From NCBI GenBank assembly GCA_003427395.1, contig BFEA01000410.1:1155740-1180475 (forward strand): 24,736 nt of DNA, given 5' to 3'. The stretch comes from Chara braunii (Eukaryota > Streptophyta > Charophyceae > Charales > Characeae). A program made the position numbers and the translations under genes. The notes below the pieces were generated by a model. The model saw only the letters and a list, made by a program, of their open reading frames with translations, did not search any database and was not told the DNA's origin. Below are positions 1 through 8,696 of the stretch, in pieces. Within the stretch, counting starts at the first letter, position 1. Each line of letters starts with the position of its first letter.

Positions 1-705
1 TTTTCTGTGAAGGCCGCAGTCAGCTTTTCCTTGCTGTCTTGGTCGGGGGCTGCACTCAGTTTTTGATTTAAGTCTTTGCTGGCTTTCAGCAGATTTGCCC
101 TTATCACCTCTAGCAGCTCTGCTTTGGCTTGGTGAAAACCAAAGGCCTCTTCTTGGCGTTCTGCTGAGCACCTCATCCTCCAGATGACCATGAGAATGGC
201 CAGTCTCATGTGCTCGAAAGAGTTTCGTTGGAAGGGTGTCCAGGAGGAAGGAGAGCTTCTTTTTTCCCCCAGCAGGATAAGGGCAACATTCCATTGAAAG
301 GGTGCGTTTGTGAGCTCTTGCCACATGGCATCCCACCATTGCCAGACCTCCATTGCCATGGGGCACGCCAGCAGGCAATGTTCCAAGTCAGCTCGTCTGC
401 GCTGCGCACCGTCTCCACAACGGGAACATATTGGAGATAAAACTCCTATTTGTTCTAAGTTAGTGCGTGAGGTTAGTCAGTCCGGTGTCGGTAGGCAGCG
501 ATGTAAAATCTGCCACTGCAGCGCCCTGTGTGAAGTTGGCATTATATGAGTGTATGTGGTCCAGGGAATGTGATTTAGTTCCCCGTGTTGTAACGGTGAA
601 TCTCTTGTCCACTGAGTTTGGATTACGGAAGTGGAGGCCTGTGGTTTGTGGGCGTGTTTGTACCCCTCGCGTACTGAGTATTTGTTATTATTATTATTAT
701 TATTC
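1..705 (-). mobile_element. LINE (non-LTR retrotransposon) ORF2 C-terminal fragment, decayed
   Basis: Read on the minus strand, one frame stays open from about position 705 to the window edge except for one TGA at 479-477, giving roughly 230 codons. It contains the block LQWQILHRCLPT, then CSRCGD followed about 10 residues later by HCLLAC. This CxxC...HxxxxC zinc-knuckle follows the reverse transcriptase in many plant-type LINE ORF2 proteins (zf-RVT family). After it come VWQWWDAMWQEL and a helical, charged tail. The reverse transcriptase domain is absent: homology stops at a (TTA)n run (685-704), so the copy is 5'-truncated or rearranged there. The ORF stop and 3' tail lie outside the window. 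The internal stop marks it as non-functional. The family assignment rests on motif order, not on a search. Confidence 0.75.
685..704. repeat. (TTA)n microsatellite
   Basis: A TTA trinucleotide run that coincides with the upstream limit of the LINE frame. Confidence 0.9.
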
Positions 706-1672
706 CTACTTTACTTTTATCATTTTGGCTCGGTGATTTGGTTCCAAGGCTAGTGTCGGATGCCAATGAAATTCTTCTATCTTACCGGCACTGAAACACG
801 GACCGAAGAAGTCAACATGAGTAAGAATTGTGAGGACCATGGTCGTGGCTTCCCTCGTTTCCCACTTGGAGAGCGTCGATAGCCCAATAAGGAACATTCT
901 GAGCGGGCCGTGGGACTGCAACTGAGGGAGGCGAGGGTTGCTGCGGGCGCGCTGTCCGTCGACGACAGTCTGCGGAGAGGTGGTTTGAGAGTGAGCATGC
1001 ATGTTGAAGCATGAAAGGTGACGAACCACGCCTGGGCGCGGAAGGGAGAGGCGGCTCGAGGCACTATCAGAAGGCCGCCGCAACGGTTGCCCACTTGCAG
1101 AACCCTTTCTACACTTCGATCTTCAAGGTTCTCGTTTAAGTACTCGCTACTACTACTAAAGTCTGCATCAGACCTGTTTCCAACCAGGCCATGTTTAGGC
1201 TCGCAGCGGGCCCGCGCCTGCGACTTTGCCGGTTACCGAGAGAATCTTGGGTGGAACATACCCGCTGCAGGGACGAACGGAGTAGCAGGCCCTGCTTGGA
1301 GAAAGCGGGGCGGAAGGAGGCTGAGTATGGGCCGCACGCTCTAGTAACTGGCCAGTGTCGGGTCTGGTGGGTCTGGTAGGAGGATGGCCACACACTCCTT
1401 AGCAAAATTCCGACTTTCGGGACTATCGAACTGCTGTTTTTACCGGCAAACGACCTTACCAGCGTCCGGGCTCGCCCTCTGCGTAAACGCCTATCAGGAC
1501 CGGGTGGAAAGGGAAGAAGGCCGTCAGCAGAAGACAACGCCCTCGAGATCTGAGGGAGCGCACAGTAGAGCGCAGCGGCGGGGACCGTCGGGCAAAAAGG
1601 GCCGGGTGGCTGCGATTACCGAGCGCTGCGATAGCAGCAGCGGGTGAAGTTGGGTAGACAGGCAGAGAGAGC
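706..1672. other. GC-rich stretch without a recognisable gene
   Basis: Overlapping open frames occur on both strands (for example minus 706-1083, plus 1018-1344, minus 1136-1537), as expected of GC-rich, stop-poor DNA. None shows a known motif. The C-terminal part of the minus frame 706-1083 (around KWETREATTMVLTILTHVDF) looks the most protein-like. It lies just upstream of the LINE fragment, in another frame, so it could be a frameshifted part of the same element. That is not established. Confidence 0.4.
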
Positions 1673-1998
1673 GACGGGTGTGAGGGATGAAAACAATGAA
1701 CTGAACCCGCCGCGGATTCGCGCCAAATACATCTGAAGATCGAAGATGGTGGAAAACGGGGCGAGGGAAGCCGAAAGTGCATAGCTCGCCCGTTCCTTCA
1801 TGGAATCGGGCCGAAAGTGCGACGGGTGTGAGGGATGAAACAATGAACTGAACCCGGCGCGGATTCGCGCCAAATACATNCGAAGATCGAAGATGGTGGA
1901 AAACAGGGCGAGGGAAGCCGAAAGTGCATAGCTCACCCGTTCCTTCATGGAATCGGGCCGAAAGTGCATAGCTCGCCCGTTCCTTCATGGAATCGGGC
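1673..1998. repeat. Tandem repeat of about 148 bp, two full copies plus a partial third
   Basis: Unit 1 is 1673-1820 (148 bp) and unit 2 is 1821-1967 (147 bp, one A fewer). They are nearly identical and both start GACGGGTGTGAGGGATGAAA. The last part of the unit, from ATAGCTCGCCCGTTCC on, is repeated again at 1968-1998. An ambiguous base (N) sits at 1880 in unit 2, which fits assembly uncertainty in a repeat. The unit is open in two minus-strand frames, but no protein family is recognised. Confidence 0.9.
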
Positions 1999-2703
1999 GA
2001 GGGAAAGGTCGATTCTGGGGTTTTGGGGTTGGGCGAAGATGATGGCGGAGTAAGAATTTGCAATAGGTTGGTAGGCTAGAAGTTAATAGGGAAAAGTGTG
2101 CACGGGAGAGAGTGAAGATGAGGGAGAACAGGAAAACACTTATCTCCCTCGTTTCTGATCGGATTTAGACGAGGGAGGGCTCAATTCCGAGGTTCTTGGG
2201 CAAGGCGATTTCAATAGTGTAGCTAGTTTTGAGATTAGTTGACTAGAATTAGTGTTAGTAAAGAAGGGTAGTGTGTGGAGTCGTCGATGAGCAGAGGGAA
2301 GATAGTAGCGGGAGGATAGAGGATGAGAGGGGAAAAGGCCGAGCGAATGTGGACGTGGAGAGTGTCCATGTACGGAAGGAACGAAGGACGGGAAAGAGCG
2401 GGCGCACGTACCTAGTCGGGGGAGGTAGCAACGTGAGTGCATCTCCCCGTGGCTTAGAAGAAGGTTCGCATCCGTCGCTCATGATTAGCAGGGCCTCGGG
2501 AACTGCCGCACTGTCTGATACACTGCCCAAAGGCTTTGGAACAGAACGCGGGCGCTCTGGTCTGCAATTGTCGTCACACCACTGCTAGACAACCTGCTGA
2601 CACGTCTAACGGGCCTGGCACAGCCACGTTTTCGAGAAGCTTGGCATTTAACTCTCTTCCAAAGACTTCGCCCCTTTACGTTGTGGATCGTAAGGAGAAC
2701 ACG
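1999..2703. other. Stretch without a recognisable gene
   Basis: Purine-rich on the plus strand. Open frames on the minus strand (2140-2442, 2255-2530) are Ser/Pro/Leu-rich translations of that bias and carry no motif I know. Confidence 0.35.
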
Positions 2704-2952
2704 ATGCAAACAAACGATAACCAGCCAAAACACACCCACCCGGAGGCCTGGGAGCACTTACTACAACTCTTACGGACGGAGTACCAGGCAGACAGGCACC
2801 AAGCAACCAAGAACATTAAAGAAGACCCAAAAAAAAAGCAAATAATCATAGACAAATTCATCATAGACCGGCTCGAAACTGGTAAACCCGGCACCATAGA
2901 AGGCTCTCCTCTGCCACTTGTATGCCAGCTGCAACAAGAACAACGAGGGTGA
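2704..2952 (+). CDS. Small hypothetical protein (82 aa), first of two overlapping frames
   Basis: ATG at 2704 opens a hydrophilic, Lys/Gln/Asp-rich frame of 82 codons, with EAWEHLLQLLRTEYQADRHQ early and a KKKQIIIDKFIIDRLETGK helix in the middle. Upstream the same frame is open to 2536 but without another ATG. It ends at TGA 2950-2952. The composition is unlike that of its neighbours and looks like a real protein segment, possibly a captured or decayed element gene. No family is recognised, and there are no introns, signal peptide or membrane segments. The next frame begins inside it at 2922, offset by one reading frame. Either these are two overlapping genes or they are one gene broken by a frameshift near 2945. 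Confidence 0.35.
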   Translation: MQTNDNQPKHTHPEAWEHLLQLLRTEYQADRHQATKNIKEDPKKKQIIIDKFIIDRLETGKPGTIEGSPLPLVCQLQQEQRG

Positions 2953-3095
2953 GACTGTATAACGGACCCCGCCTCGTTAGAAACGGCGCATTCACAGAAC
3001 AGTGTGGCGGATATGAACTCAGCATGGAAGTCACAGAAGGGCTAGCGTTTAAGAAGAGAGGGAATCATTTCACAAGTAGTTACCTCCTGGCCTGA
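2922..3095 (+). CDS. Small hypothetical protein (57 aa), overlapping the preceding frame
   Basis: ATG at 2922 begins a 57-codon frame ending at TGA 3093-3095. It begins with a basic stretch (ATRTTRVRLYNGPRL) and continues EQCGGYELSMEVTEGLAFKK, which reads like ordinary protein. It overlaps the preceding frame by 31 bases. The frame is closed upstream by a TAA near 2883, so it is not simply a run-on. Without the ATG, the junction of the upstream frame into this one also reads sensibly, so a single gene with a frameshift is an equal alternative. Function unknown. Confidence 0.3.
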   Translation: MPAATRTTRVRLYNGPRLVRNGAFTEQCGGYELSMEVTEGLAFKKRGNHFTSSYLLA

Positions 3096-3690
3096 TCGTT
3101 CTACCCCTGGGGAGTGCCTGTATTTGTCCGGTATTGTGGGCTGTTACATCTTGCTCCAATAGAAGTTTGTGACCTCCGGTGTCCAGAACCTCGGTGTCTA
3201 TGACACAAGGGTGGGCAGGGTTTAGGGTTGAAGGGGGGTACTGCGGAAGTAAGGGATAGCTTATTAACCAGCATTACACTCCTGAGGACTGCTCGTTTTT
3301 TCAACCCGCTTAGGCCTTCCCTTCTTTTCTAGGTAGAAATTGATGCTTTCTTAGTCCAGTTTTCCTTTTTAAGAATCATGCTCCGGGGACGCTGGACCCG
3401 GTTTACAGCCAAGGCAAAGCTGGGTAATGGCCTCAGTACACCGGGTTGAGATGTGGAGGGATTCCCGACCTCCTTTTGCAATTGATAATATATAAGCGTA
3501 ATTCAAAAAAAATAAAAATAATAAAAAAAATAAAAAGCTTGGTCACGTTTGCGTTGTTCAGCGCCAACTGCCCACACACCTGTCTGCCGCCAAAGCAGCA
3601 CACTTGCACATATACATATAGAGCAGGGCTGTAAACCCGGTCCCACCGGGGGATCCACCCCCAACGGGAACCGTGACGGTTGCCCCCCGG
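3096..3690. other. Stretch without a recognisable gene
   Basis: Low-complexity A-rich DNA at 3505-3535, and an inverted pair CCCGGT...ACCGGG near 3638-3652. No coding frame with recognisable features. Confidence 0.35.
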
Positions 3691-3691
3691 T

Positions 3692-3710
3692 CGGCTATAG
3701 CGCATAGCCG
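3692..3710. repeat. Hairpin: 7-bp perfect stem, 5-nt loop
   Basis: CGGCTAT and ATAGCCG flank AGCGC. Confidence 0.8.
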
Positions 3711-3720
3711 AAACCTGGCC

Positions 3721-3795
3721 GATTCAATTTTTTTTGGGGCCAGGAGGCCCCCACACGAGTTGTGGGAGCCTCCTGGCCCTAAACAAAATTGAAAC
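3721..3795. repeat. Long inverted repeat: 35-nt arms, 5-nt loop
   Basis: The left arm 3721-3755 and the reverse complement of the right arm 3761-3795 match at 31 of 35 positions, with CGAGT as the loop. The core GGGCCAGGAGG/CCTCCTGGCCC is perfect, and T-rich/A-rich outer arms extend it. A transcript would fold into a long hairpin. It could be a small fold-back element or a small-RNA precursor. Nothing here decides which. Confidence 0.85.
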
Positions 3796-3844
3796 GGGTC
3801 CGGTACGGCAGCCTCCACATTTCAAAAAGGGTTGCCTCTCTGGG

Positions 3845-3868
3845 CCGCTGATCTCGAAAGATCAGCGG
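3845..3868. repeat. Hairpin: 10-bp perfect stem with CGAA loop
   Basis: CCGCTGATCT, then CGAA, then its exact reverse complement. It lies 50 bp after the long inverted repeat. Confidence 0.85.
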
Positions 3869-3926
3869 TTCAGATGAGGCCTCCCTTTTCAAGACTTGGA
3901 AGTGTAGGCGGGCGAGTAGGTGCGTG

Positions 3927-3927
<1 letters not shown>

Positions 3928-3992
<65 letters not shown>
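3928..3992. repeat. Compound (CA)n-(AT)n-(AG)n microsatellite
   Basis: Uninterrupted CA repeats to 3960, TA repeats to about 3977, then AG repeats. Confidence 0.95.
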
Positions 3993-4018
3993 TACGCACA
4001 CGGTAGTTCGTGGGCACG

Positions 4019-4124
<106 letters not shown>

Positions 4125-4367
4125 TCTAGATTTGTGACACAAACGATCTGGAAACAAGTTCAGAACTTCAGAGTTTGTCACCGTCTAATTATTCTTTCAA
4201 TATTTTCTTCTTCTTCTTCTTCTTCTGCAGGTACGCATCTGTCAACGTTTGCAGAAAGCCAGATACATTGTTGCCGAGGCCCATGCTTGCTGAAACCACA
4301 CCACTTTTCTTCTTCTCCTTCTTCTTCTTACGTTCTATGGAAGTGTAGGCGGGCGAGTAGGTGCGTG

Positions 4368-4371
<4 letters not shown>

Positions 4372-4436
<65 letters not shown>
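4372..4436. repeat. (GA)n microsatellite
   Basis: About 32 GA repeats in copy 2 of the 441-bp duplication. Confidence 0.95.
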
Positions 4437-4440
<4 letters not shown>

Positions 4441-4613
4441 GTGACACAAAATGATCTGGAAACAAGTTCAGAACTTCAGAGTTTGTCACCTTCTACTTTT
4501 TCTTTCAATATTTTCTTCTTCTTCTTCTTCTGCAGGTACGCGTCTGTCAACGTTTGCAGAAAGCCAGATACGTTGTTGCCGAAGCCCATTCTTGCTGAAA
4601 CCACACCACCACA

Positions 4614-4941
4614 ACCCCCCTAACCCCCGATCCCCAACCCCTGAAACACCCCCCCCCAAAAAAAAAAAACCAAAAAAAAAAAAAAACTTCTCTGTTCAAA
4701 GGTTTCTAACCGGATTCGGGGAGATCTCGGCGAGCGCAGTCCAACCATGTTAACCGATCCATGTGCTTTGAAAGATCAGCCCGTGGGAATGACACCCACA
4801 GCAAACACTCCCTGAGCCTCCTCGCAGAGATATTTTGGCGAAAACCCCAAACTCCCACCCCAGAAAAAACTCATGGCCACCCACAGACATTACTGAATTC
4901 TGTCCATATTCTGAAGTTTGTCGTAGTCATTTTCTAAGTAG

Positions 4942-4975
<34 letters not shown>

Positions 4976-5477
4976 CATTACGTCATCGACAAGACAGCCC
5001 ATGCTAATACAAGCAGGGCAAAGAATTAGGCCATGTATAAAAAAAAAAACAAGCTAACAAATCAAATCCATCCACAGAGAAAGAGTGTGTGTGTGCGTGT
5101 ATATGAGTGTGTGTGTGTCTGTGTAGAACACGTAGAGTAGCGAAGAGTCCAGTCGACAATGTCTTGAGTAGCTTAGTGTGTCTGCAGTCCAAGTCTTCAA
5201 GTATCGTAGAGTGTCGAGAGGCTGGGGCAGTGCGAGCGGATGCTAAAGTCTCTTACTATATGTTGCACTCACCTGCACTTGCCACCTGTGCATGCATGCA
5301 CCTTTCACACGCATGTGCCTCACTGCGCGCTCACACTAGCGCTTGCCTGAATGCATCTGCCCACAAGTACAGCTCTGTTGCATCTGACTGCAATGACGCC
5401 CAAAGCTCTGTTGAAGAAGTCCTCGTGTGAGTGTGTCCTCACACTACAACACACTGCGCCTTTTTTTGTTTTTGAGA
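4614..5477. other. Stretch without a gene; poly-A and dispersed repeat
   Basis: Contains C/A homopolymers at 4650-4686, a 29-nt poly-A run (4945-4973), a GT-rich tract (5085-5125), and at 5285-5327 a segment similar to 10319-10370 (shared core ATGCATGCACCTTTC, then TGCCTCACTGCG). The poly-A could be the tail of an inserted retroposon, but no target-site duplication was made out. Confidence 0.45.
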
Positions 5478-5931
5478 TCGCGCTGTCGGAGCAGACACCC
5501 TTATAAGGGTATCTGCTCAGGTTTTTCAATGTCGGACGTTGACCGACTTTTTCGTTGAATCGAAGGACTTGATGAGATTGACGTCTGCTAAAAGTTTATT
5601 CAGACTAGACTATGACCGAGAAAACTAAAACCTTTATCCGGACATAATGGCAATAATCGGCAGTGTGACTGGTCAGAAGCGGCTCCTGACAGGGCCGCTG
5701 AACCGCACGGTCGTGGGAACGCTTGAGCTAAGACCCATCCTACCTAAAATAATGACGCGTGGCTTAGCAGCCGCGCGATTCACGGCTAGAAAGGCCGGAA
5801 AATTAGCCGCACCAGGGCGACGGATAGAAGGGCTAACGCGGCCGAAGTGCCGTGTCATTCTAAAAGGACGGACGGTCAGGGGTCCCAAGGCAAATCTACG
5901 ACCAAAAAGAATGGATTGCTGGGCCTACTAG
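5478..5931 (+). pseudogene. Open frame broken by one stop codon, function unknown
   Basis: One plus-strand frame is open from 5478 to 5637, interrupted by a single TAA at 5635-5637, then open again to TAG at 5929-5931. The first part contains LTDFFVESKDLMRLTSAKSL and the second a very basic stretch (for example RPILPKIMTRGLAAARFTARK, around 5730-5800). An ATG lies at 5647. Composition and length would suit a fragment of an element protein, but no domain is recognised. The opposite strand is also open over 5673-5888, so the lack of stops may simply be GC bias. It overlaps the hairpin at 5489-5518. Confidence 0.25.
5489..5518. repeat. Palindrome: 15-bp arms, no loop
   Basis: GAGCAGACACCCTTA meets its reverse complement with one mismatch. 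A second small hairpin (GTCGG...CCGAC) follows at 5531-5547. Confidence 0.8.
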
Positions 5932-6197
5932 ACCAAGCCCGACCGGGTGGATGGCGGGGCAACTGCCTTTGGAAGGGATAGGCGAACTACACACCTGCCT
6001 AGGCCAAGGAGTAGGCGGACTGCACCTGCCTAGACCAGGGAGTAGACAGCCTACTGGGCCGCAACCCTTCAAATAGAAGGGTCGCAAATACAGCTCTCGT
6101 GATAGGAGCTAGCCCAGTAGGTACCACATTCAACTTTCACCGCGCAGATGCTGGGATCAAGCCTGGCAATACGCTGCATGGGCTAGTTCCTTTTTGG
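5932..6197. other. Hairpin-bearing stretch without a recognised gene
   Basis: CTGCCTA-containing short repeats occur at about 5995-6055, and a 7-bp perfect stem (ACCCTTC...GAAGGGT, loop AAATA) at 6064-6082. No coding evidence. Confidence 0.4.
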
Positions 6198-6261
6198 AGC
6201 TGCTCACCAGCTAGGTGCAGCTATTTTTGGCCTCGAGATCTTCAAATCTCACGGCCAAAAA
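6198..6261. repeat. Two adjacent hairpins
   Basis: 6198-6222: AGCTGC(TC)ACC...GGTGCAGCT around AGCTA. 6224-6261: 16-nt arms TTTTTGGCCTCGAGAT and ATCTCACGGCCAAAAA, 14 of 16 paired, with a CTTCAA loop. They sit back to back with one base between. Confidence 0.8.
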
Positions 6262-6805
6262 CGGCCCCGCGGATACACCATGGCCACTGCGCAAAGGATG
6301 ACACTCATAAATCGAGAAATGGCCCATATTTTTCAATCCCCCGTTGGGATCGAACTTGGGTCTGCTCATCGCAAAGAGGAGGGGGGGGGCGCCAGCAAGG
6401 TGCGTCACGAGCAAACGTGGCCGTTGGCGAATGCCAACGACACTTTACAAAAAAAAAAAAAAAAAAAAAAGAGAATCTAACTAAAATAGTGCTCCAATTG
6501 GCGCAACTAGGAAGAACGGGGGACTTAGTGCCCCAAGGAGGGCAGCAGGCGCCCGTCGAAAATGGGCAGCCGTTTTGCTGTCAAGGCAAGTTTAGTTTCT
6601 TTTTTATTTAGTTTTTTTCTCTCTTCTTTCTTTTTTTTTGTTCCCCTTCCCCGTTTTGTGGCCGTTGGAAAGCAGGCAGTGGGAGAAAACGGGAAAAGGG
6701 AGTTGCCACGTGAAAAAAAAAAAAAAGAAAAAGAAAAGCGGGGGAAGAAATGCAAGGGGGAGGAAAGCAACAGCCACAGCCACGAACGTGGCCGCGACCG
6801 TGCTT
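6262..6805. other. Stretch without a gene; homopolymer runs and a small hairpin
   Basis: A perfect 7-bp hairpin with loop GAAT lies at 6422-6439, a poly-A run at 6449-6470, T-rich DNA at 6596-6645, and A-rich DNA at 6711-6737. The open frames that cross them are low-complexity translations. Confidence 0.4.
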
Positions 6806-6860
6806 CAAGTACAGGTTAAATTGGCCTGAATGTGGCAATTCAGGCCAAGCCTGTAACTTG
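6806..6860. repeat. Compound hairpin: perfect 11-bp inner stem within an outer stem
   Basis: Inner arms TTGGCCTGAAT (6821-6831) and ATTCAGGCCAA (6838-6848) are exact complements around GTGGCA. The outer arms CAAGTACAGG and CCTGTAACTTG pair with one bulged base. Confidence 0.85.
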
Positions 6861-6874
6861 AATGGACAAGGGGG

Positions 6875-6898
6875 AAAGTGGCTGTGTACAGCCACTTT
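6875..6898. repeat. Hairpin: 11-bp perfect stem, 2-nt spacer
   Basis: AAAGTGGCTGT, then GT, then ACAGCCACTTT. Confidence 0.9.
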
Positions 6899-6955
6899 TG
6901 TGACGTACCTGCACTTGATAAAGTGTTGGGTACAGGGAAAAAAGGAAAAAAGGAA

Positions 6956-6981
6956 GGAGGCAGTTGAGGGTAACTGCCTCC
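6956..6981. repeat. Hairpin: 10-bp perfect stem, 6-nt loop
   Basis: GGAGGCAGTT, then GAGGGT, then AACTGCCTCC. Confidence 0.9.
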
Positions 6982-6993
6982 CTAAGTGTGTGG

Positions 6994-7013
6994 CTGAGGT
7001 GCGACAGCCTCAG
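6994..7013. repeat. Hairpin: 6-bp perfect stem
   Basis: CTGAGG and CCTCAG around TGCGACAG. It is the fourth consecutive hairpin of the array. Confidence 0.65.
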
Positions 7014-7037
7014 ACCCTTAATCTTGATCGAATCGAA

Positions 7038-7072
7038 GGCCCCAGGCAAGTGACGAATTTTGCCCTGGGGCT
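7038..7072. repeat. Hairpin: 11- to 12-bp stem with one bulge
   Basis: GGCCCCAGGCAA and TTGCCCTGGGGCT pair except for one extra G. It is the fifth and last strong hairpin of the array. Confidence 0.8.
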
Positions 7073-7500
7073 GCTAAGGCAGCCAAGCACTTCTCAACCA
7101 CTACAAAAGAGGCAGTTGTTCCCCAGCTGCTGCACAAAGCTCTCACTCCGCCAGTGTGTGACAACACACTTGAGTGCTGAGATGAGGTGCTGAGGAGCTG
7201 CTGAGGGAGCTGGAGGACTGCTGCTGGAGGAGAATGGAGGTCTGCAGGAGTAGTACGAGGAGGAAGGCAGCCATAGCTGAGGCTGGGGCATTCTGCTCCA
7301 CCCTCTGGCCAGGCTTCTCCTCGAGGCGGGGGCGGGGGGGGGGCGACGGCGGTACTGCAGGAGGCAGCGGTGCGACCAGGCGAGTGGAAGGGAGGTGCCG
7401 ACCGTTGAATTCGACAGCAAAACCCCATTTTTACGAGGTTGACAGCGACGTCATTTTCGGCACCGGTGGCGGTCACTCTCCACGGCGGCACTTGAATTTC
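7073..7500. other. Stretch without a recognisable gene
   Basis: Rich in GCTG/CTGCTG motifs (7180-7225) with a G-run at 7329-7341. The minus-strand frame 7018-7731 is the longest in this area but is Ser/Pro/Ala-rich and crosses repeats and hairpins, so I do not call it a gene. Confidence 0.35.
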
Positions 7501-7501
7501 C

Positions 7502-7660
7502 TTTTGGCAGGGAAGTGCTGCCGGATTTGCGGCACGGTGGCACTTGCTTTTTTGGCGGGAAGATGCTGCAGGATTGGTCACATGGCAGCACTTTTTTTTT
7601 CTTTGGTGTGGAAATGCTGCTGGATTAGTGACACGACATCGTGGATTTGCGGCACGACAG
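7502..7660. repeat. Degenerate minisatellite of about 52 bp, three copies
   Basis: Copies begin near 7502, 7552 and 7602. Each has a T-rich start, GGNGGGAA-type DNA, the core TGCTGCNGGATT, a CAC motif and, in the first two, a GGCAGCACTT-like end. Single related TGCTGCCGAAA cores recur at 7802 and 7850. Confidence 0.6.
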
Positions 7661-8312
7661 GAGGCAGTTTTGGGCCTGTATTTTGTCCAGGGCCTAAATT
7701 TTATTAATTCGACGGTGGTTTCCAGCGGCAACGGCGGGACATCAGGACTTCACTGGTGGTGGTACCAGCGGGCGGACCTCGGCAGGCTGTTAGAGGGGAA
7801 ATGCTGCCGAAAATTTCTCGCGTCAACGACAACCAATTTTGCAACGTTATGCTGCCGAAATTGGGGTTCGCCGAGCAACACTAAGTGGAGGGAGAGTGCT
7901 GGATATTTTGGTGCGTCGAACGGTTCGCCGTCAACACCAGTAAAAGGGGGGGGAAATTGCAGCGTGACTATTCCAGTAGTACGGCAGGCGACACTAGAGG
8001 TATCCGCGATAGTTTGTGAGTTGGACCAGGTGGAACTACACATCATTTTGTTGTATGTGCGCGCCAGCGGTAGCGAGGTCATCGGCATTGGCCTAGTGGG
8101 ATCTTTTGGGACCGTCGAGGCATGTGAGTACGACGGGCGGTGCCGGCGAAATCGACACTCGCAGGCTTTATTTTTTTTGTGAGGCTTGGTAGAAGTGGTT
8201 TTGGCGGGCATTATCATCAGAAGCTGGAAGAAAGAATGTGGGACCATCTAGGACCACCTGGGACCAGTTGGCACTGACGTGGGACCAGTGAGCTTCATTT
8301 TTTTTTTGGGAC
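7661..8312. other. Stretch without a recognisable gene
   Basis: Frames are open on both strands (plus 7544-8182, minus 7750-8247), but they mirror each other and show no motif. GGACCA repeats of about 11 bp occupy 8240-8288. Confidence 0.35.
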
Positions 8313-8696
8313 ATGTGCGGCTCGCCGTTTTCACACTTGGGGCTACTTCGTGTGGGATTTGCGAGTTGGGAACTGATTGGGACTAACGATTGGTCTGAGA
8401 CTTGCCTCACGACTGCGATTTTCTTCGGCGACGAGTATATTTCTACTTGGCTTTCTCGAGTGAGTCAGGGCGTGTTCGGCACCACTTCACTCAAGGCCAG
8501 TCAGTTGATTGACTCAGATTCATTTTCACACCTGCGTGAACCCACACTTTGCTTGGCCCTGTTTGTTTTGAACGTTCAGAAGAAAAGGTTGAGTAAAGCG
8601 TGTGTGGTCATGCATGTGGACCTGTTTGTTTTGAACGTTCAGAAGAAAAGGTTGAGTAAAGCGTGTGTGGTCATGCATGTGGAAAGTGGGATGTGA
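8313..8696 (+). CDS. Hypothetical protein with a perfect internal 21-residue repeat
   Basis: ATG at 8313 opens 127 codons ending at TGA 8694-8696. No family is recognised, and there is no signal peptide or membrane segment. The last third is two identical 21-residue units (LFVLNVQKKRLSKACVVMHV plus D or E) made by an exact 63-bp duplication that keeps the frame. A strong-looking donor, CAG/GTAAGT, lies 54 bases beyond the stop (8751), so a spliced transcript is conceivable. The frame may be chance: the duplication is recent and perfect at DNA level and says nothing about selection. Confidence 0.25.
   Translation: MCGSPFSHLGLLRVGFASWELIGTNDWSETCLTTAIFFGDEYISTWLSRVSQGVFGTTSLKASQLIDSDSFSHLREPTLCLALFVLNVQKKRLSKACVVMHVDLFVLNVQKKRLSKACVVMHVESGM
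8558..8683. repeat. Perfect 63-bp tandem duplication
   Basis: 8558-8620 and 8621-8683 are identical over all 63 bases, which points to a very recent event. Confidence 0.95.

Noticed and set aside
7018-7731. 237-aa minus-strand frame
   Set aside because: It runs through hairpins and minisatellite, has low-complexity composition and no ATG-linked motif.
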